Shown here one piece after another: positions 9,714 through 18,439 of a stretch of 64,000 bases of DNA. The DNA is from CAWCDJ01 sp963794265. Lineage in GTDB: Bacteria; Acidobacteriota; Terriglobia; Bryobacterales; Bryobacteraceae. The DNA lies in assembly GCA_963794265.1 (NCBI GenBank), contig CAWCDJ010000001.1, forward strand, positions 186,001 through 250,000, read 5' to 3'. Position 1 is the first letter of the stretch; each line of letters starts with the position of its first letter. The translations under genes and the position numbers were made by a program. Under the pieces are notes generated by a model. That model saw nothing but the letters and a program-made list of their open reading frames with translations. It did not search any database and was not told where the DNA came from.

Positions 9714-10950
9714 CGAGCCGTACCTCCACGGAGCGGGCATGGGCTTCGAGGCCCTCGGCGCGAGCCAGCGTCGTGATGGCGGGCGCGACGCGAGCCAGCG
9801 CCGCGGCCGACAACTCCTGCACGGAAATCACTTTGAGATAGTCCATTACGGAAAGTCCGCCCCGGATGCGCGCCGCGCCGCTGGTGGGCAGCACGTGGTT
9901 GGGGCCGGAAGCATAATCGCCCGCGGCCTCGGGGCTGTTTGGTCCGACAAATACGCTGCCCGCATGCTTGACCTTGTCGAGCAGCGCCGAATCGGGAATG
10001 CTGAGATGCTCGGGCGCGAAGCGGTTCGAGATCTCCACCGCCTCGTCGAGCGACCCCACCAGGATGACGGCGGAATTGCGGGCGATGGATTTCGACGCCA
10101 CACCGGCGGTCGGAAGAACCGACAGTTGCCGGTCCAATTGCCTGGCCACCGCCGCGGCCAGTCGCTTCGAGGTAGTCAGCAGAATGGCCGACGCGTCCAC
10201 ATCGTGCTCCGCCTGCGCCAGCATGTCGGCCGCGATGTGCCGCGGATCGCCGGCGGCCGCAATCATCAGAATCTCGGTGGGGCCGGCCACGAAGTCGATG
10301 CCGACCTCGCCGGCCAGAAGCTTCTTGGCCGCGGCCACGTAAATGTTGCCGGGTCCCACAATGCGGTCCGCGCGCGGCACCGTGCGGGTGCCGTATGCGA
10401 ACGCGGCGATGGCCTGCGCGCCGCCCATCTGAAATACGTTGTGCACGTGGAGCAGGGAGGCCGTGCCAAACACCTCCGCAACCGCCCGCGGCGAGGCCAC
10501 GCAGATATTCGGAACTCCCGCGACCTGCGCCGGGACTACGGTCATCAGCAGCGTCGAGGGCAGCGGATAGCGCCCCGCCGGAATGTACGCCGCCACCGTA
10601 TCGAGCGGCCGCACGATTTGGCCCAGCTTCAGGCCGGGGCGAAATTCGCGGTTCCACTCAGGCGGCATCTGCCGCTCGGCGAATGCGCGAATGTTGGCGG
10701 CGGCGGTTTCGGCCGCCCTGCGAAACTCGGGCTCGAGGTTCACGCGCGACGTTTCGAGTTCGGCCGCCGGCACCCGCACCGACTTGCGCTCGAGCCCGTC
10801 GAATTTACGGGCGTACTCCATCAGAGCTTTGTCGCCTCGCGCCCGCACCGCTTCCAGTATCGGACGCACCACGGCCTCGGCGTCCGTAAACCGCGCCGCC
10901 TTGCGGGCCAGGAGGCGGCCGATATCTTTGCTTCTGAGTATTCGGATCAC
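9703..10950 (-). CDS. hisD: HisD, histidinol dehydrogenase
   Basis: HisD performs the last two steps, oxidising histidinol to histidine with NAD+ and a bound zinc. The 415-residue protein contains the family segments YIPAGRYPLPST, GPGNIYVAAAKK, DFVAGPTEI, QAEHDVDASAIL, and the catalytic Glu-His pair in RFAPEHLSI, followed by GPNSPEAAGDYASGPNH. The start is GTG 10950, overlapping the hisG stop as GTGA; the open frame upstream of it is hisG read in another frame. Length and motifs are complete. Confidence 0.95.
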   Translation of the reverse strand: MIRILRSKDIGRLLARKAARFTDAEAVVRPILEAVRARGDKALMEYARKFDGLERKSVRVPAAELETSRVNLEPEFRRAAETAAANIRAFAERQMPPEWNREFRPGLKLGQIVRPLDTVAAYIPAGRYPLPSTLLMTVVPAQVAGVPNICVASPRAVAEVFGTASLLHVHNVFQMGGAQAIAAFAYGTRTVPRADRIVGPGNIYVAAAKKLLAGEVGIDFVAGPTEILMIAAAGDPRHIAADMLAQAEHDVDASAILLTTSKRLAAAVARQLDRQLSVLPTAGVASKSIARNSAVILVGSLDEAVEISNRFAPEHLSIPDSALLDKVKHAGSVFVGPNSPEAAGDYASGPNHVLPTSGAARIRGGLSVMDYLKVISVQELSAAALARVAPAITTLARAEGLEAHARSVEVRLDGR

Positions 10951-11816
10951 AGGACGATCTTGTTCAGCGGGTATTCTACGATTCCCTGCGCCCCCGCCTG
11001 CTTGAGCCTCGGAATGATATCGCGCACGGTGGATTCGTCGAGAATCGTGTTCACCGCCAGCCACTCCTCATCGCTGAGGTGCGAGATGGTGGGCCGTTTC
11101 AACGCGGGCAGCACGCCCAGCACAGCCGCCAGGTTATCCTTGTGGACGTTGAGCATCATCCCCACCTTGCCCAGCGCGTTGATAGCGCCGTCGAGCAGCA
11201 ATTTGATGTCGAGCAGCTTCCGCTGTTTGGCCGGGTCCTTCCAGGACTCGCAGTTAGCGATCAACTGCGTGTTCGATTCGAGAACCGTATCGATGATCTT
11301 GAGATTGTTGGCGCGCAGCGACGAGCCGGTCTCGGTGACTTCCACGATGGCATCCGCCAGCACCGGCGGCTTCACCTCGGTCGCACCCCAACTGAATTCA
11401 ACTTTCGCTTTGACGCCATGCGCGGCCAGATAACGCTTGGTCGTGGAGACCAGTTCGGTGGCGATGATCTTGCCTTCGAGGTCTTTTACGGAGCGGAAAC
11501 TCGAAGCTTCCGGAACGGCCAGCACCCAGCGGACTTTGCCGAAGCTCTGCTTGGCATAGATAAGGTCCGCCACCGCTACGACCGAGGCTTCGTTCTCTTC
11601 GATCCAGTCGCGCCCGGTGAGACCGGCGTCGAGAATACCGTCTTCGACATACCGCGCCATTTCCTGCGCGCGAATCAGCATGCAGTCGATTTCCGGATCG
11701 TCGATGCCGGGAAAATACGAGCGGCTGCTGGTGGTGATCGAAAACCCGGCGCGGCGAAACAAGTCGATGGTGGCGTTCTCGAGCGAGCCCTTGGGGATGC
11801 CGAGTTGCAGCTTCAC
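10947..11816 (-). CDS. hisG: HisG, ATP phosphoribosyltransferase (long form)
   Basis: HisG joins ATP and PRPP in the committed step of histidine synthesis. At 289 residues it is the long form, with two catalytic lobes and a C-terminal ACT-like regulatory domain (about 215-289) that normally confers feedback inhibition by histidine; no HisZ partner is then needed. Visible motifs include LGIPKGSLENAT at the N-terminus, AGLTGRDWIEE, and the PRPP loop EVTETGSSLRAN. The start is GTG 11816, overlapping hisI by 4 bases. The operon therefore probably has enzyme-level control in addition to the attenuator upstream of hisI. Confidence 0.95.
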   Translation of the reverse strand: MKLQLGIPKGSLENATIDLFRRAGFSITTSSRSYFPGIDDPEIDCMLIRAQEMARYVEDGILDAGLTGRDWIEENEASVVAVADLIYAKQSFGKVRWVLAVPEASSFRSVKDLEGKIIATELVSTTKRYLAAHGVKAKVEFSWGATEVKPPVLADAIVEVTETGSSLRANNLKIIDTVLESNTQLIANCESWKDPAKQRKLLDIKLLLDGAINALGKVGMMLNVHKDNLAAVLGVLPALKRPTISHLSDEEWLAVNTILDESTVRDIIPRLKQAGAQGIVEYPLNKIVL

Positions 11817-12193
11817 GACTTGCCTCCGTAGACCGAAGCCGGATCGTAGGAGCGCTCTTCGGCCACCTTCCATTGGCCATCGTCCAGACGCCGGAAGAAA
11901 CAGCTCCGGTAACCTTCGTGGCACACCCCGGGGCCCAGCGCTTCGACCTTCACGAGCACGGCATCGCGATCGCAATCGGTCGAGATCTCCTTGACCGCCA
12001 GCCGGTGCCCCGAGCTTTCACCCTTCAGCCAGAGTTTCTTCCGCGAACGCGAGTAGAAGGTGGCGAAGCCGCTCTCCACGGTCTTGCGGAACGCTTCCTC
12101 ATTCATATAACCGACCATCAGGACGCGTCCGCTGGCGTGGTCCTGAATGACGGCGGTGATCAATCCATCCGATTTTTGAAAGTCGAGATTCAT
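11813..12193 (-). CDS. hisI: HisI, phosphoribosyl-AMP cyclohydrolase
   Basis: HisI opens the purine ring of phosphoribosyl-AMP. The product is a stand-alone cyclohydrolase of 126 residues with VLMVGYMNEEAF, the STDCDRDAVLVKV metal segment and zinc cysteines in GVCHEGYRSCFF. There is no fused or adjacent HisE pyrophosphatase, so that enzyme must be encoded elsewhere. I chose ATG 12193 (MNLDFQKS); an in-frame GTG at 12202 would add three residues and lies right against the U tract of the attenuator. It is the first enzyme gene of the his operon. Confidence 0.92.
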   Translation of the reverse strand: MNLDFQKSDGLITAVIQDHASGRVLMVGYMNEEAFRKTVESGFATFYSRSRKKLWLKGESSGHRLAVKEISTDCDRDAVLVKVEALGPGVCHEGYRSCFFRRLDDGQWKVAEERSYDPASVYGGKS

Positions 12194-12202
12194 GTCGGGC
12201 AC

Positions 12203-12235
12203 AAAAATAAAAAGCCCGCCGCTTTCGCGGCGGGC
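12203..12235 (-). terminator. his operon attenuator: intrinsic terminator just before hisI
   Basis: Read on the minus strand, the arm GCCCGCCGC (12235-12227), a GAAA tetraloop and the arm GCGGCGGGC (12222-12214) form a perfect 9-bp GC stem. It is followed at once by TTTTTATTTTT (12213-12203). This is a textbook rho-independent terminator, but it lies only ten bases upstream of hisI and downstream of a His-rich leader ORF. Its role is therefore probably conditional termination of the his operon. Confidence 0.9.
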
Positions 12236-12264
12236 GCTATTTCGAAATTCGGTGTAAGTCCAAA

Positions 12265-12336
12265 TCAGAACACCGCCCGCCGCGTTGTGGCACGATGGGG
12301 ATGGTGATGATGCCGGGCGGCGGTGGCTACTGCCAT
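12265..12336 (-). CDS. hisL: HisL, histidine-rich leader peptide
   Basis: This is a 23-residue ORF from ATG 12336 to TGA 12265-12267. After eight residues (MAVATAAR) it reads HHHHPH, five His codons in six at 12312-12295, and then ends RATTRRAVF. The position (72 bases before hisI), the His run and the downstream terminator match his operon leader peptides such as E. coli HisL. No clear Shine-Dalgarno precedes the ATG. A -10-like GATAAA lies ten bases before it, so the leader itself may be translated from a leaderless or nearly leaderless end. It is too short to be found by usual gene callers. Confidence 0.85.
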   Translation of the reverse strand: MAVATAARHHHHPHRATTRRAVF

Positions 12337-12346
12337 AAACCGGTAG

Positions 12347-12359
12347 TTTATCACATACT
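12347..12359. promoter_or_regulatory. Back-to-back -10 elements between hisL and the glycosyltransferase gene
   Basis: On the minus strand TGTGATAAA (12355-12347) resembles an extended -10 and lies ten bases before the hisL ATG. On the plus strand CATACT (12354-12359) lies seven bases before ATG 12367. The two would fire in opposite directions from almost the same place. No convincing -35 hexamer is seen for either. Confidence 0.4.
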
Positions 12360-12366
12360 GGGAACG

Positions 12367-13467
12367 ATGCGCGTCGCGATTGATGCCGCGCCGCTGCTCA
12401 TCCGCAGCGCCGGCGTCAAGAACTATCTCTATTACTGGATCGAGCACCTACGCCGGGCCGCCGCGCCCAACGAGATCCGCACCGTTCCGGCCATGCGAAT
12501 GCTGGGCCCGCTCACGCATGAGGGCTCCATCACGGGGCGCCTTCCGACGGCATACGGCCTCGGGTCGCTCGCGCTCTCGAACTATCTCCGTCTGCCTACG
12601 CTTGACTGGATGGCAGGCGACGCGGAGGTCTTCCACGCCAGTAGCCTGGTGCGGAATCCGCCGCGGCGGCCGCGCCTCACCGCCACCATCCACGACATGA
12701 CCAGTTGGCTCATGCCGGAACTGCACCCGGCCGACAATCGCCACGCCGATTCCCACTTCGCCGAACTCGCGCGGCGCGCGCACCGGCTCATCGCCGTTTC
12801 GGCCGCTACCCGCGACGACGCCGTCCGCGTGCTCCGCCTGGCACCCGGGAAAATCGCGGTGATTCACTCGGGCATTGCCGATGCCTTTTTCGACCCCGAT
12901 GCTCACAGGGTGGCCGATCTTCGCGCGCGCTACGGCCTGAAGCGCCCTTACGTGCTGTTCGTCGGGACGATCGAACCGCGAAAGAACCTGGATACCCTGC
13001 TGGATGCCTGGGAGGCCCTGCCGGGCTCCATACGCGAAGAATTCGAGATCGTGATCGCCGGCCCGGCCGGATGGGCACCGGCGGTCACGCTGGCCCGGGT
13101 GCGGCAGACCCGCTATCTGGGCTATATCGCGGAAGCCGATCTTCCGCTGCTCACCGCGGGCGCCGCGATCTTCGCATATCCTTCCCTGTACGAGGGTTTC
13201 GGCTTTCCCGTGGCGCAGTCGATGGCGGCCGGAGTGCCCGTCATCACCTCGAACGTATCTTCCCTGCCCGAAATCTCGGGTGGCGCGGCCCTCCTGGTGG
13301 ACCCGCGCAGCCAGGCGGAGCTGCGCGATGCCCTCAACCGGCTGCTCCTCTCGCCCTCGCTGCGGGCCGACCTGGCCGCCCGCGGACGCGCCCGCGCCTC
13401 CGATTTCCGCTGGGAAAAATGCGCCGTCCGGTCGATCGAGTTCTTCCGCCAGGTTATCGATGGATAA
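12367..13467 (+). CDS. Family 4 glycosyltransferase
   Basis: This 366-residue GT-B glycosyltransferase begins MRVAIDAAPLLIRSAGVKNY. The C-terminal half has the GT4 signature: VLFVGTIEPRKNLDTLL near residue 200, then the sugar-nucleotide loop SLYEGFGFPVAQSMAAGVPVI near 280 with the EX7E glutamates, and SLPEISGGAALLVDP. Such enzymes add mannose or similar sugars to polysaccharide or glycolipid precursors in the cytoplasm. I chose ATG 12367 because the frame upstream runs into the hisL region and a -10-like CATACT sits seven bases before it. The acceptor is unknown. Confidence 0.88.
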   Translation: MRVAIDAAPLLIRSAGVKNYLYYWIEHLRRAAAPNEIRTVPAMRMLGPLTHEGSITGRLPTAYGLGSLALSNYLRLPTLDWMAGDAEVFHASSLVRNPPRRPRLTATIHDMTSWLMPELHPADNRHADSHFAELARRAHRLIAVSAATRDDAVRVLRLAPGKIAVIHSGIADAFFDPDAHRVADLRARYGLKRPYVLFVGTIEPRKNLDTLLDAWEALPGSIREEFEIVIAGPAGWAPAVTLARVRQTRYLGYIAEADLPLLTAGAAIFAYPSLYEGFGFPVAQSMAAGVPVITSNVSSLPEISGGAALLVDPRSQAELRDALNRLLLSPSLRADLAARGRARASDFRWEKCAVRSIEFFRQVIDG

Positions 13468-13523
13468 CCATAGTGAATGTACGTCCGGTACTCACATTTT
13501 CACCACAGTTACCGAGTGATTAC

Positions 13524-13552
13524 TTGAACCTGGCGCAAGTAACTGCTTTACT
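13524..13552 (+). promoter_or_regulatory. Sigma-70-like promoter for the kinase-like gene
   Basis: TTGAAC at 13524-13529 and TTTACT at 13547-13552 are separated by exactly 17 bases. The gene at 13572 begins twenty bases downstream and has a strong GGAGACGGAGG ribosome-binding site. The -35 matches consensus in 5 of 6 positions and the -10 in 4 of 6. Confidence 0.5.
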
Positions 13553-13571
13553 TCTTGGAGACGGAGGACGC

Positions 13572-14579
13572 ATGACCAGTCTCGTAACCAACATACAGGA
13601 ATCGCAAACGCTCGCACAGATCATGGGTGGAGGCAGAATGCCCGTGACCGAAGCTCTGACCCACGCCCTCAGCCTGGCGGAGGCCCTCAGAAAGATTCAC
13701 GAGTCCGGAGGCGCACACGGGGCGCTCACTCCGTCGCAGGTCGTAGTGAGCGGAAGCTCGCTCGAACTTCTGCCGCTGTTCGAATACGGCAAGATCACGC
13801 CCTACACGGCTCCCGAATTGCTCTCCGGCGCGCGCCCGGATGTCCGCAGCGACATATTCTCGTTCGGCGCCATTCTCTACGAGATGTTTACCGGCCGGCG
13901 CGCTTTTGACGGCGACGGACCCGAGGCCATCGCAGCCTCCCTGGCGCAAACCGAGCCTGCTTCCTCGGGGAGTCCGGCGGTCGACCGCGTGCTCCACGGC
14001 TGCCTGGCAAAAGACCCCTCGGCGCGCTTCCAGCGGGTCCAGAAGCTGACGCTCGAGATGAAACTGCTGAGCGTGGCGGCGCGCCGCGCCAAGGCCCCCG
14101 CGGTGCCGGGATGGGAAGCGCTGGAATCCGCCTTTCGGGCCGAGATGCAGCAGATGGAATCGCGCTTCGCAGCCACCATCCAGATGCACGAGAACACCAT
14201 CGCCGCCCTGGAACGCACCGCCGGGGAAGCGCTAAACACGTTGCGCAGCGAAGTGGCCGCGGCCAGCGACGAAAGAGCCGCGCTCGGGGAACGGCTCACG
14301 GCCATCGAACAGAACCTGATCGCGACCAACGAACGCCTCCGCAAGATCGAGCTGACGATCGAAGGCTTCGACCAGAATGCCGCCGCGCTGCGCGAAAACC
14401 TGACCGCCGAGCTCGGCGTATTCGAGCAGTCGCTCCAGGGCCACGTCAAGAGCATCGATTCGGTCCGGACCGCGGTGGCGCAGACAGACGACCTGGTGGA
14501 GCGCGTGGTCGAAGCGCTCGAATCGCTGCAAACCATCGTGCTGGACCAGGCCGAGCGGCACCCGTCGCGCGTCGGCTAA
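13572..14579 (+). CDS. Kinase-fold protein lacking catalytic motifs, with coiled-coil tail (pseudokinase-like)
   Basis: The first 165 or so residues resemble the C-lobe of a bacterial Ser/Thr kinase: ALSLAEALRKIHESG, then PYTAPELLSG (the APE motif, residues 80-82), VRSDIFSFGAILYEMFTGRRAF, and a CLAKDPSARFQ segment. The ATP-binding N-lobe is missing. The catalytic loop HRDLKPxN is replaced by HGALTPSQV (49-57), and the DFG position reads FEYG. Residues of about 180-330 are a long heptad-rich coiled coil (MESRFAATIQMHENT and later repeats). The protein thus probably binds partners rather than phosphorylating them. Start at ATG 13572 is fixed by an excellent Shine-Dalgarno. No membrane segment is seen. 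Confidence 0.75.
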   Translation: MTSLVTNIQESQTLAQIMGGGRMPVTEALTHALSLAEALRKIHESGGAHGALTPSQVVVSGSSLELLPLFEYGKITPYTAPELLSGARPDVRSDIFSFGAILYEMFTGRRAFDGDGPEAIAASLAQTEPASSGSPAVDRVLHGCLAKDPSARFQRVQKLTLEMKLLSVAARRAKAPAVPGWEALESAFRAEMQQMESRFAATIQMHENTIAALERTAGEALNTLRSEVAAASDERAALGERLTAIEQNLIATNERLRKIELTIEGFDQNAAALRENLTAELGVFEQSLQGHVKSIDSVRTAVAQTDDLVERVVEALESLQTIVLDQAERHPSRVG

Positions 14580-14585
14580 AGAGGA

Positions 14586-14676
14586 TTCACCGCCGAGACG
14601 TCGAGGCGCCTGGAAAACGAGAAAGACAGGTCTTGCATTTTGGTCTTTCCCGGCGCCTTGGCGTCTCGGCGGTGAA
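14586..14676. repeat. 25-bp inverted repeat between converging genes
   Basis: The arm at 14586-14610 (TTCACCGCCGAGACG then TCGAGGCGCC) and the arm at 14652-14676 are inverted copies with two differences, both of which still pair as G-U in RNA. The loop is 41 bases. The pair sits between the stop of the pseudokinase gene and the stop of ribE, with ribE ending 3 bases from the right arm. It may act as a bidirectional terminator or be a REP-like mobile element. Confidence 0.7.
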
Positions 14677-14678
14677 AT

Positions 14679-15320
14679 TCAATACCCGTTCTCCCGCAGA
14701 TCTTCCAAGGTCAGCCCCTTCTTCACGTCCAGCTTCCGCAGTAACTTCTCCACGTGTTTTGCCAGGACGTCGCACTCCAGGTTCACCTTGTCGCCGGTGC
14801 GGTACCCGCCCAGCGTGGTGTTCCGGTAAGTGTGGGGAATGATGGTCACGGAAAGCACGTCGCCTTCGAGCGCCGCGATCGTGAGGCTGATTCCGTCGAT
14901 TGCAATCGACCCCTTGAACACGAGATATGGGTCGAGTTCGGGCGGCACGCGGATGCGGAGCCACCAGTTCTCATCGCCCAGCGCGTCAAGCATGAGAAAC
15001 TCGCCGGTGCCATCCACGTGACCCTGCACGATGTGCCCGCTCAGCCGGCCGGTTGGAGAGAGCGGCCGCTCCAGGTTCACGCGAGACCCGGCGCGCAGCG
15101 CGCCCAGGTTGCTGCGTTTGACGGTTTCGGGCGCGAGATCGGCGAAGAATCCGCCGGGCTGCAGATTTACCGCGGTCAGGCAGACCCCGTTCACGGCGAT
15201 GCTCGCGCCCTCGGTCATATCCTGCATCACGGTGGAACAGCGGACCTTCAGGCGCGCTCCGGCGGCACGCGTCTCGACGGATTCGACCGTCCCCAGTTCT
15301 TCAACAATCCCGGTAAACAT
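14679..15320 (-). CDS. ribE: Riboflavin synthase alpha chain
   Basis: The enzyme dismutates two molecules of 6,7-dimethyl-8-ribityllumazine to riboflavin. The 213-residue protein begins MFTGIVEELGTV and consists of two homologous lumazine-binding barrels. Each barrel carries the family pattern: SIAVNGVCLTAV in the first and SIAIDGISLTIAA in the second, with GHIVQGHVDGTG between them. ATG 15320 is the conserved start; it lies 20 bases inside the end of ribD, so the two are coupled. Its end abuts the inverted repeat at 14586-14676. No FMN riboswitch is apparent because the genes follow ftsY in an operon. Confidence 0.94.
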   Translation of the reverse strand: MFTGIVEELGTVESVETRAAGARLKVRCSTVMQDMTEGASIAVNGVCLTAVNLQPGGFFADLAPETVKRSNLGALRAGSRVNLERPLSPTGRLSGHIVQGHVDGTGEFLMLDALGDENWWLRIRVPPELDPYLVFKGSIAIDGISLTIAALEGDVLSVTIIPHTYRNTTLGGYRTGDKVNLECDVLAKHVEKLLRKLDVKKGLTLEDLRENGY

Positions 15321-16403
15321 ATCCCTCCAGGGCGAACTCATCCGGCGGAATGGGATGGATCGTGACGCCGTGAACCGCGATGGCATCCGCGCGGCGTCGC
15401 CGCCCGATTCCGCCGGCCAGCGGCAGCGCCTCCAAACCGCCCAGAATCTTCGGGCCGTAGTAAAAAAAGATGCGGTCCACGCAGCCGCTTTCGAGAGCCG
15501 ACCAGTTCACCTTGCTCCCGGCCTCGATCATGAGCGAGAGACACTTCTGGCGCCCGAGCCAGGCAATGGTAGACGCCAGGTCGGCGCGGCCGCCGGGCCC
15601 GTCGAACACCAGCACCTCGACGCCCCGCGATTCCATCGCCTTCCGGCGCTCGCCGGACGAGGCGGACGTAGTCACCACCGCCAGGTCGCCTGCCGCGCCG
15701 CGCACCATCTTCGAATCGAGCGGCAGGCGCAGTTGCGAATCCATCACGATCCGCAGCAGAGGCCGGCAGCGCGGCTTTCCGGTGCGATCGGTGAGCGCGC
15801 AATCGTCGGCCAGCACGGTGCCGATTCCGGTGAGGATCGCATCGTGATCGTGGCGCAGATCCTGCACGTGCGCGCGGGCCCGCTCGCTGGTAATCCAGCC
15901 CCGATTGTCGTCGGGCGCCGAAATTTTGCCGTCGAGCGTAATCGCGGCCTTGAGAGTCACCAGCGGGCGCCCGGTACGCATGAAATAAACGAACGGCTCG
16001 TTGAGCTTCTCGGCTTCGGCGGAAAATTCCCGGGCGATCTCGACCGCTACGCCCGCCGCGCGCAGCTTGCGGAAGCCTTCGCCCGAGACCAGCGGGTTCG
16101 GGTCCTCCATCGCGGCGACCACGCGCGCTACCCCCGCTTCGATCAGCGCATCGGCGCACGGCGGGGTGCGCCCGTGGTGCGAGCACGGCTCCAGGCTGAC
16201 ATACACGGTGGCACCGCGCGCCCGGTCGCCCGCCTCGGCCAGTGCGATCACTTCGGCGTGGCGCACGCCCTCCCAGGTGTAGAAGCCGCGGCCCACAACC
16301 GCGTCCTCCCGCACCACGACGGCGCCGACCATCGGGTTGGGGCTCGCCTGCGCGCGGCCGCGGCGCGCCAGGTCGAGCGCTTCCCGCATGAAGTTGGTTT
16401 CAG

Positions 16404-16407
<4 letters not shown>
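15301..16407 (-). CDS. ribD: RibD, bifunctional riboflavin deaminase and reductase
   Basis: RibD deaminates the pyrimidine product of GTP cyclohydrolase II and then reduces its ribose with NADPH. The 368-residue protein has a zinc deaminase domain (about 1-145) with GVRHAEVIAL and EPCSHHGRTPPC. The reductase domain (about 150-368) shows RPLVTLKAAITLDGKI and the cofactor segment LMIEAGSKVNWSAL. The ATG start overlaps the stop of ftsY as ATGA, and the end overlaps ribE by 20 bases. The order ftsY-ribD-ribE implies co-transcription of a protein-targeting gene with vitamin synthesis; ribBA and ribH are not in the window. Confidence 0.94.
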
Positions 16408-17354
<947 letters not shown>

Positions 17355-17385
17355 TTTGCCTCTATTTTACCAGCCGGGAAATCGC

Positions 17386-17391
17386 TATACT
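17386..17391 (+). promoter_or_regulatory. -10 element close to the start of the epimerase gene
   Basis: TATACT lies ten bases before ATG 17402 and there is no Shine-Dalgarno in between. Transcription would begin at or within a few bases of the ATG. This is one of several such arrangements in the window. Confidence 0.45.
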
Positions 17392-17401
17392 GGCGGCGTC
17401 C

Positions 17402-18355
17402 ATGGGATTGATCGAAAAAGCGGCGATCTTCGGCGCGGCGGGCGCGATCGGGCCCTGGGTGGCGGCCGAGTTCGAACGGCGTGAGATTCCGTTCCGGGTG
17501 GTGGGGCGTTCCCGGGAGCGCCTGGAAGGCGCGTTCGCTAAGATGCGACACGCCGAGATCTTCGATGCGGACCTGAACGAATTGCGCTCGGCCGGCGCCG
17601 CGGCGCGAGGCGTCGATACCATCGTCTACGCGGTGGGGCTGCCCTACCCCCTACACCAGTGGCATCCCAAGCTGATGCGCATCACTCTCGAGGCGGCGGT
17701 GGCCATGCAGGTCGAGCGCCTTGTGCTGGTCTCGAGCGTCTACGGCTACGGCGTTCCGCGCGCGTCACGCGTGGCCGAGACCCATCCCCGGGAACCCGAA
17801 ACCCGTAAGGGCCGCTGGCGCAAAGAGCAGGAAGACCTTGTGCTCGAGGCCGCGCAGAAAGGCCAGATCGACAGCTTGATCGTCCGGCTGCCCGATTTCT
17901 ACGGCCCGGACGCCGATAACAGCCTGGCCAACCCGATCTTCCGGGCGGCGCTCCAGGGCAAGACCGCCAACTGGATCGGCCCGGTGAACACGGCGCATGA
18001 GTTTGTGTTCGTGCCCGATACCGGCCCGCTGATCGCGGACCTCGCCGCTTGCGGCGAGTGCTACAACCAGGCCTGGAATTTCGGTGGGCCGGGCGAGATC
18101 AACACGCTCGATTTCATCACGCGCATCTATCGCGCCGCGGGGCGCGCGCCCCGCTATCGTACGGCCGGGCGCGGCCTGCTCAAGATGATGGGGTGGTTCA
18201 GCCCGCTGATGCGCGAACTGCCCGAGATGCTCTACCTCCAGGAAACGCCCGTGATTCTGGACGACGCCAAGCTGCTCGCAAAATTTCCGGGTACCCGCAA
18301 GACACCCTACGACGAGGGCATCCGAAAAACGCTCGATTGGATGCGGAAGCCGTAA
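17402..18355 (+). CDS. NAD(P)-dependent epimerase/dehydratase (extended SDR)
   Basis: This 317-residue extended short-chain dehydrogenase has the Rossmann glycine motif FGAAGAIGPWVA near residue 10, VVGRSRERL at the end of the second strand, and a VYAVGLPYP segment. The catalytic serine pair appears in VLVSSVYGYG, followed by R-P-D-FYGP. The usual YxxxK tyrosine is not obvious, because the region after VYGYG reads GVPRASRVAE. It probably acts on an NDP-sugar or similar alcohol, but the substrate is unknown. ATG 17402 starts the conserved fold; the longer frame runs back into the ftsY gene on the other strand. Confidence 0.8.
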   Translation: MGLIEKAAIFGAAGAIGPWVAAEFERREIPFRVVGRSRERLEGAFAKMRHAEIFDADLNELRSAGAAARGVDTIVYAVGLPYPLHQWHPKLMRITLEAAVAMQVERLVLVSSVYGYGVPRASRVAETHPREPETRKGRWRKEQEDLVLEAAQKGQIDSLIVRLPDFYGPDADNSLANPIFRAALQGKTANWIGPVNTAHEFVFVPDTGPLIADLAACGECYNQAWNFGGPGEINTLDFITRIYRAAGRAPRYRTAGRGLLKMMGWFSPLMRELPEMLYLQETPVILDDAKLLAKFPGTRKTPYDEGIRKTLDWMRKP

Positions 18356-18439
18356 CCGTCCGTTTTCGAACCGACGCTCGACGCGGCGGCATTCAGCCTG
18401 GCAGCCAACGTGCAAATCTTCCACTTGAGGAGTCGAGGT

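Larger units (their letters stand above)
12203..12340 (-). promoter_or_regulatory. his leader region with competing antiterminator and terminator arms
   Basis: Three segments can pair in two ways. Segment A, GCGGCGGGC at 12283-12275, lies in the last codons of the leader peptide and is identical to the terminator 3' arm C (12222-12214). Segment B, GCCCGCCGC at 12235-12227, can pair with either. A ribosome stalled on the His codons (12312-12295) leaves A free to pair with B and block the terminator. A ribosome that reaches the stop at 12265-12267 covers A, so B pairs with C and transcription ends. The logic is that of the enterobacterial his attenuator; the pairing is seen in sequence, the mechanism is inferred. 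Confidence 0.85.

Noticed and set aside
12705..13571. Upstream extension of the pseudokinase frame to 12705
   Set aside because: This part is the glycosyltransferase gene read in another frame; the promoter at 13524 and ribosome site before 13572 fix the start.
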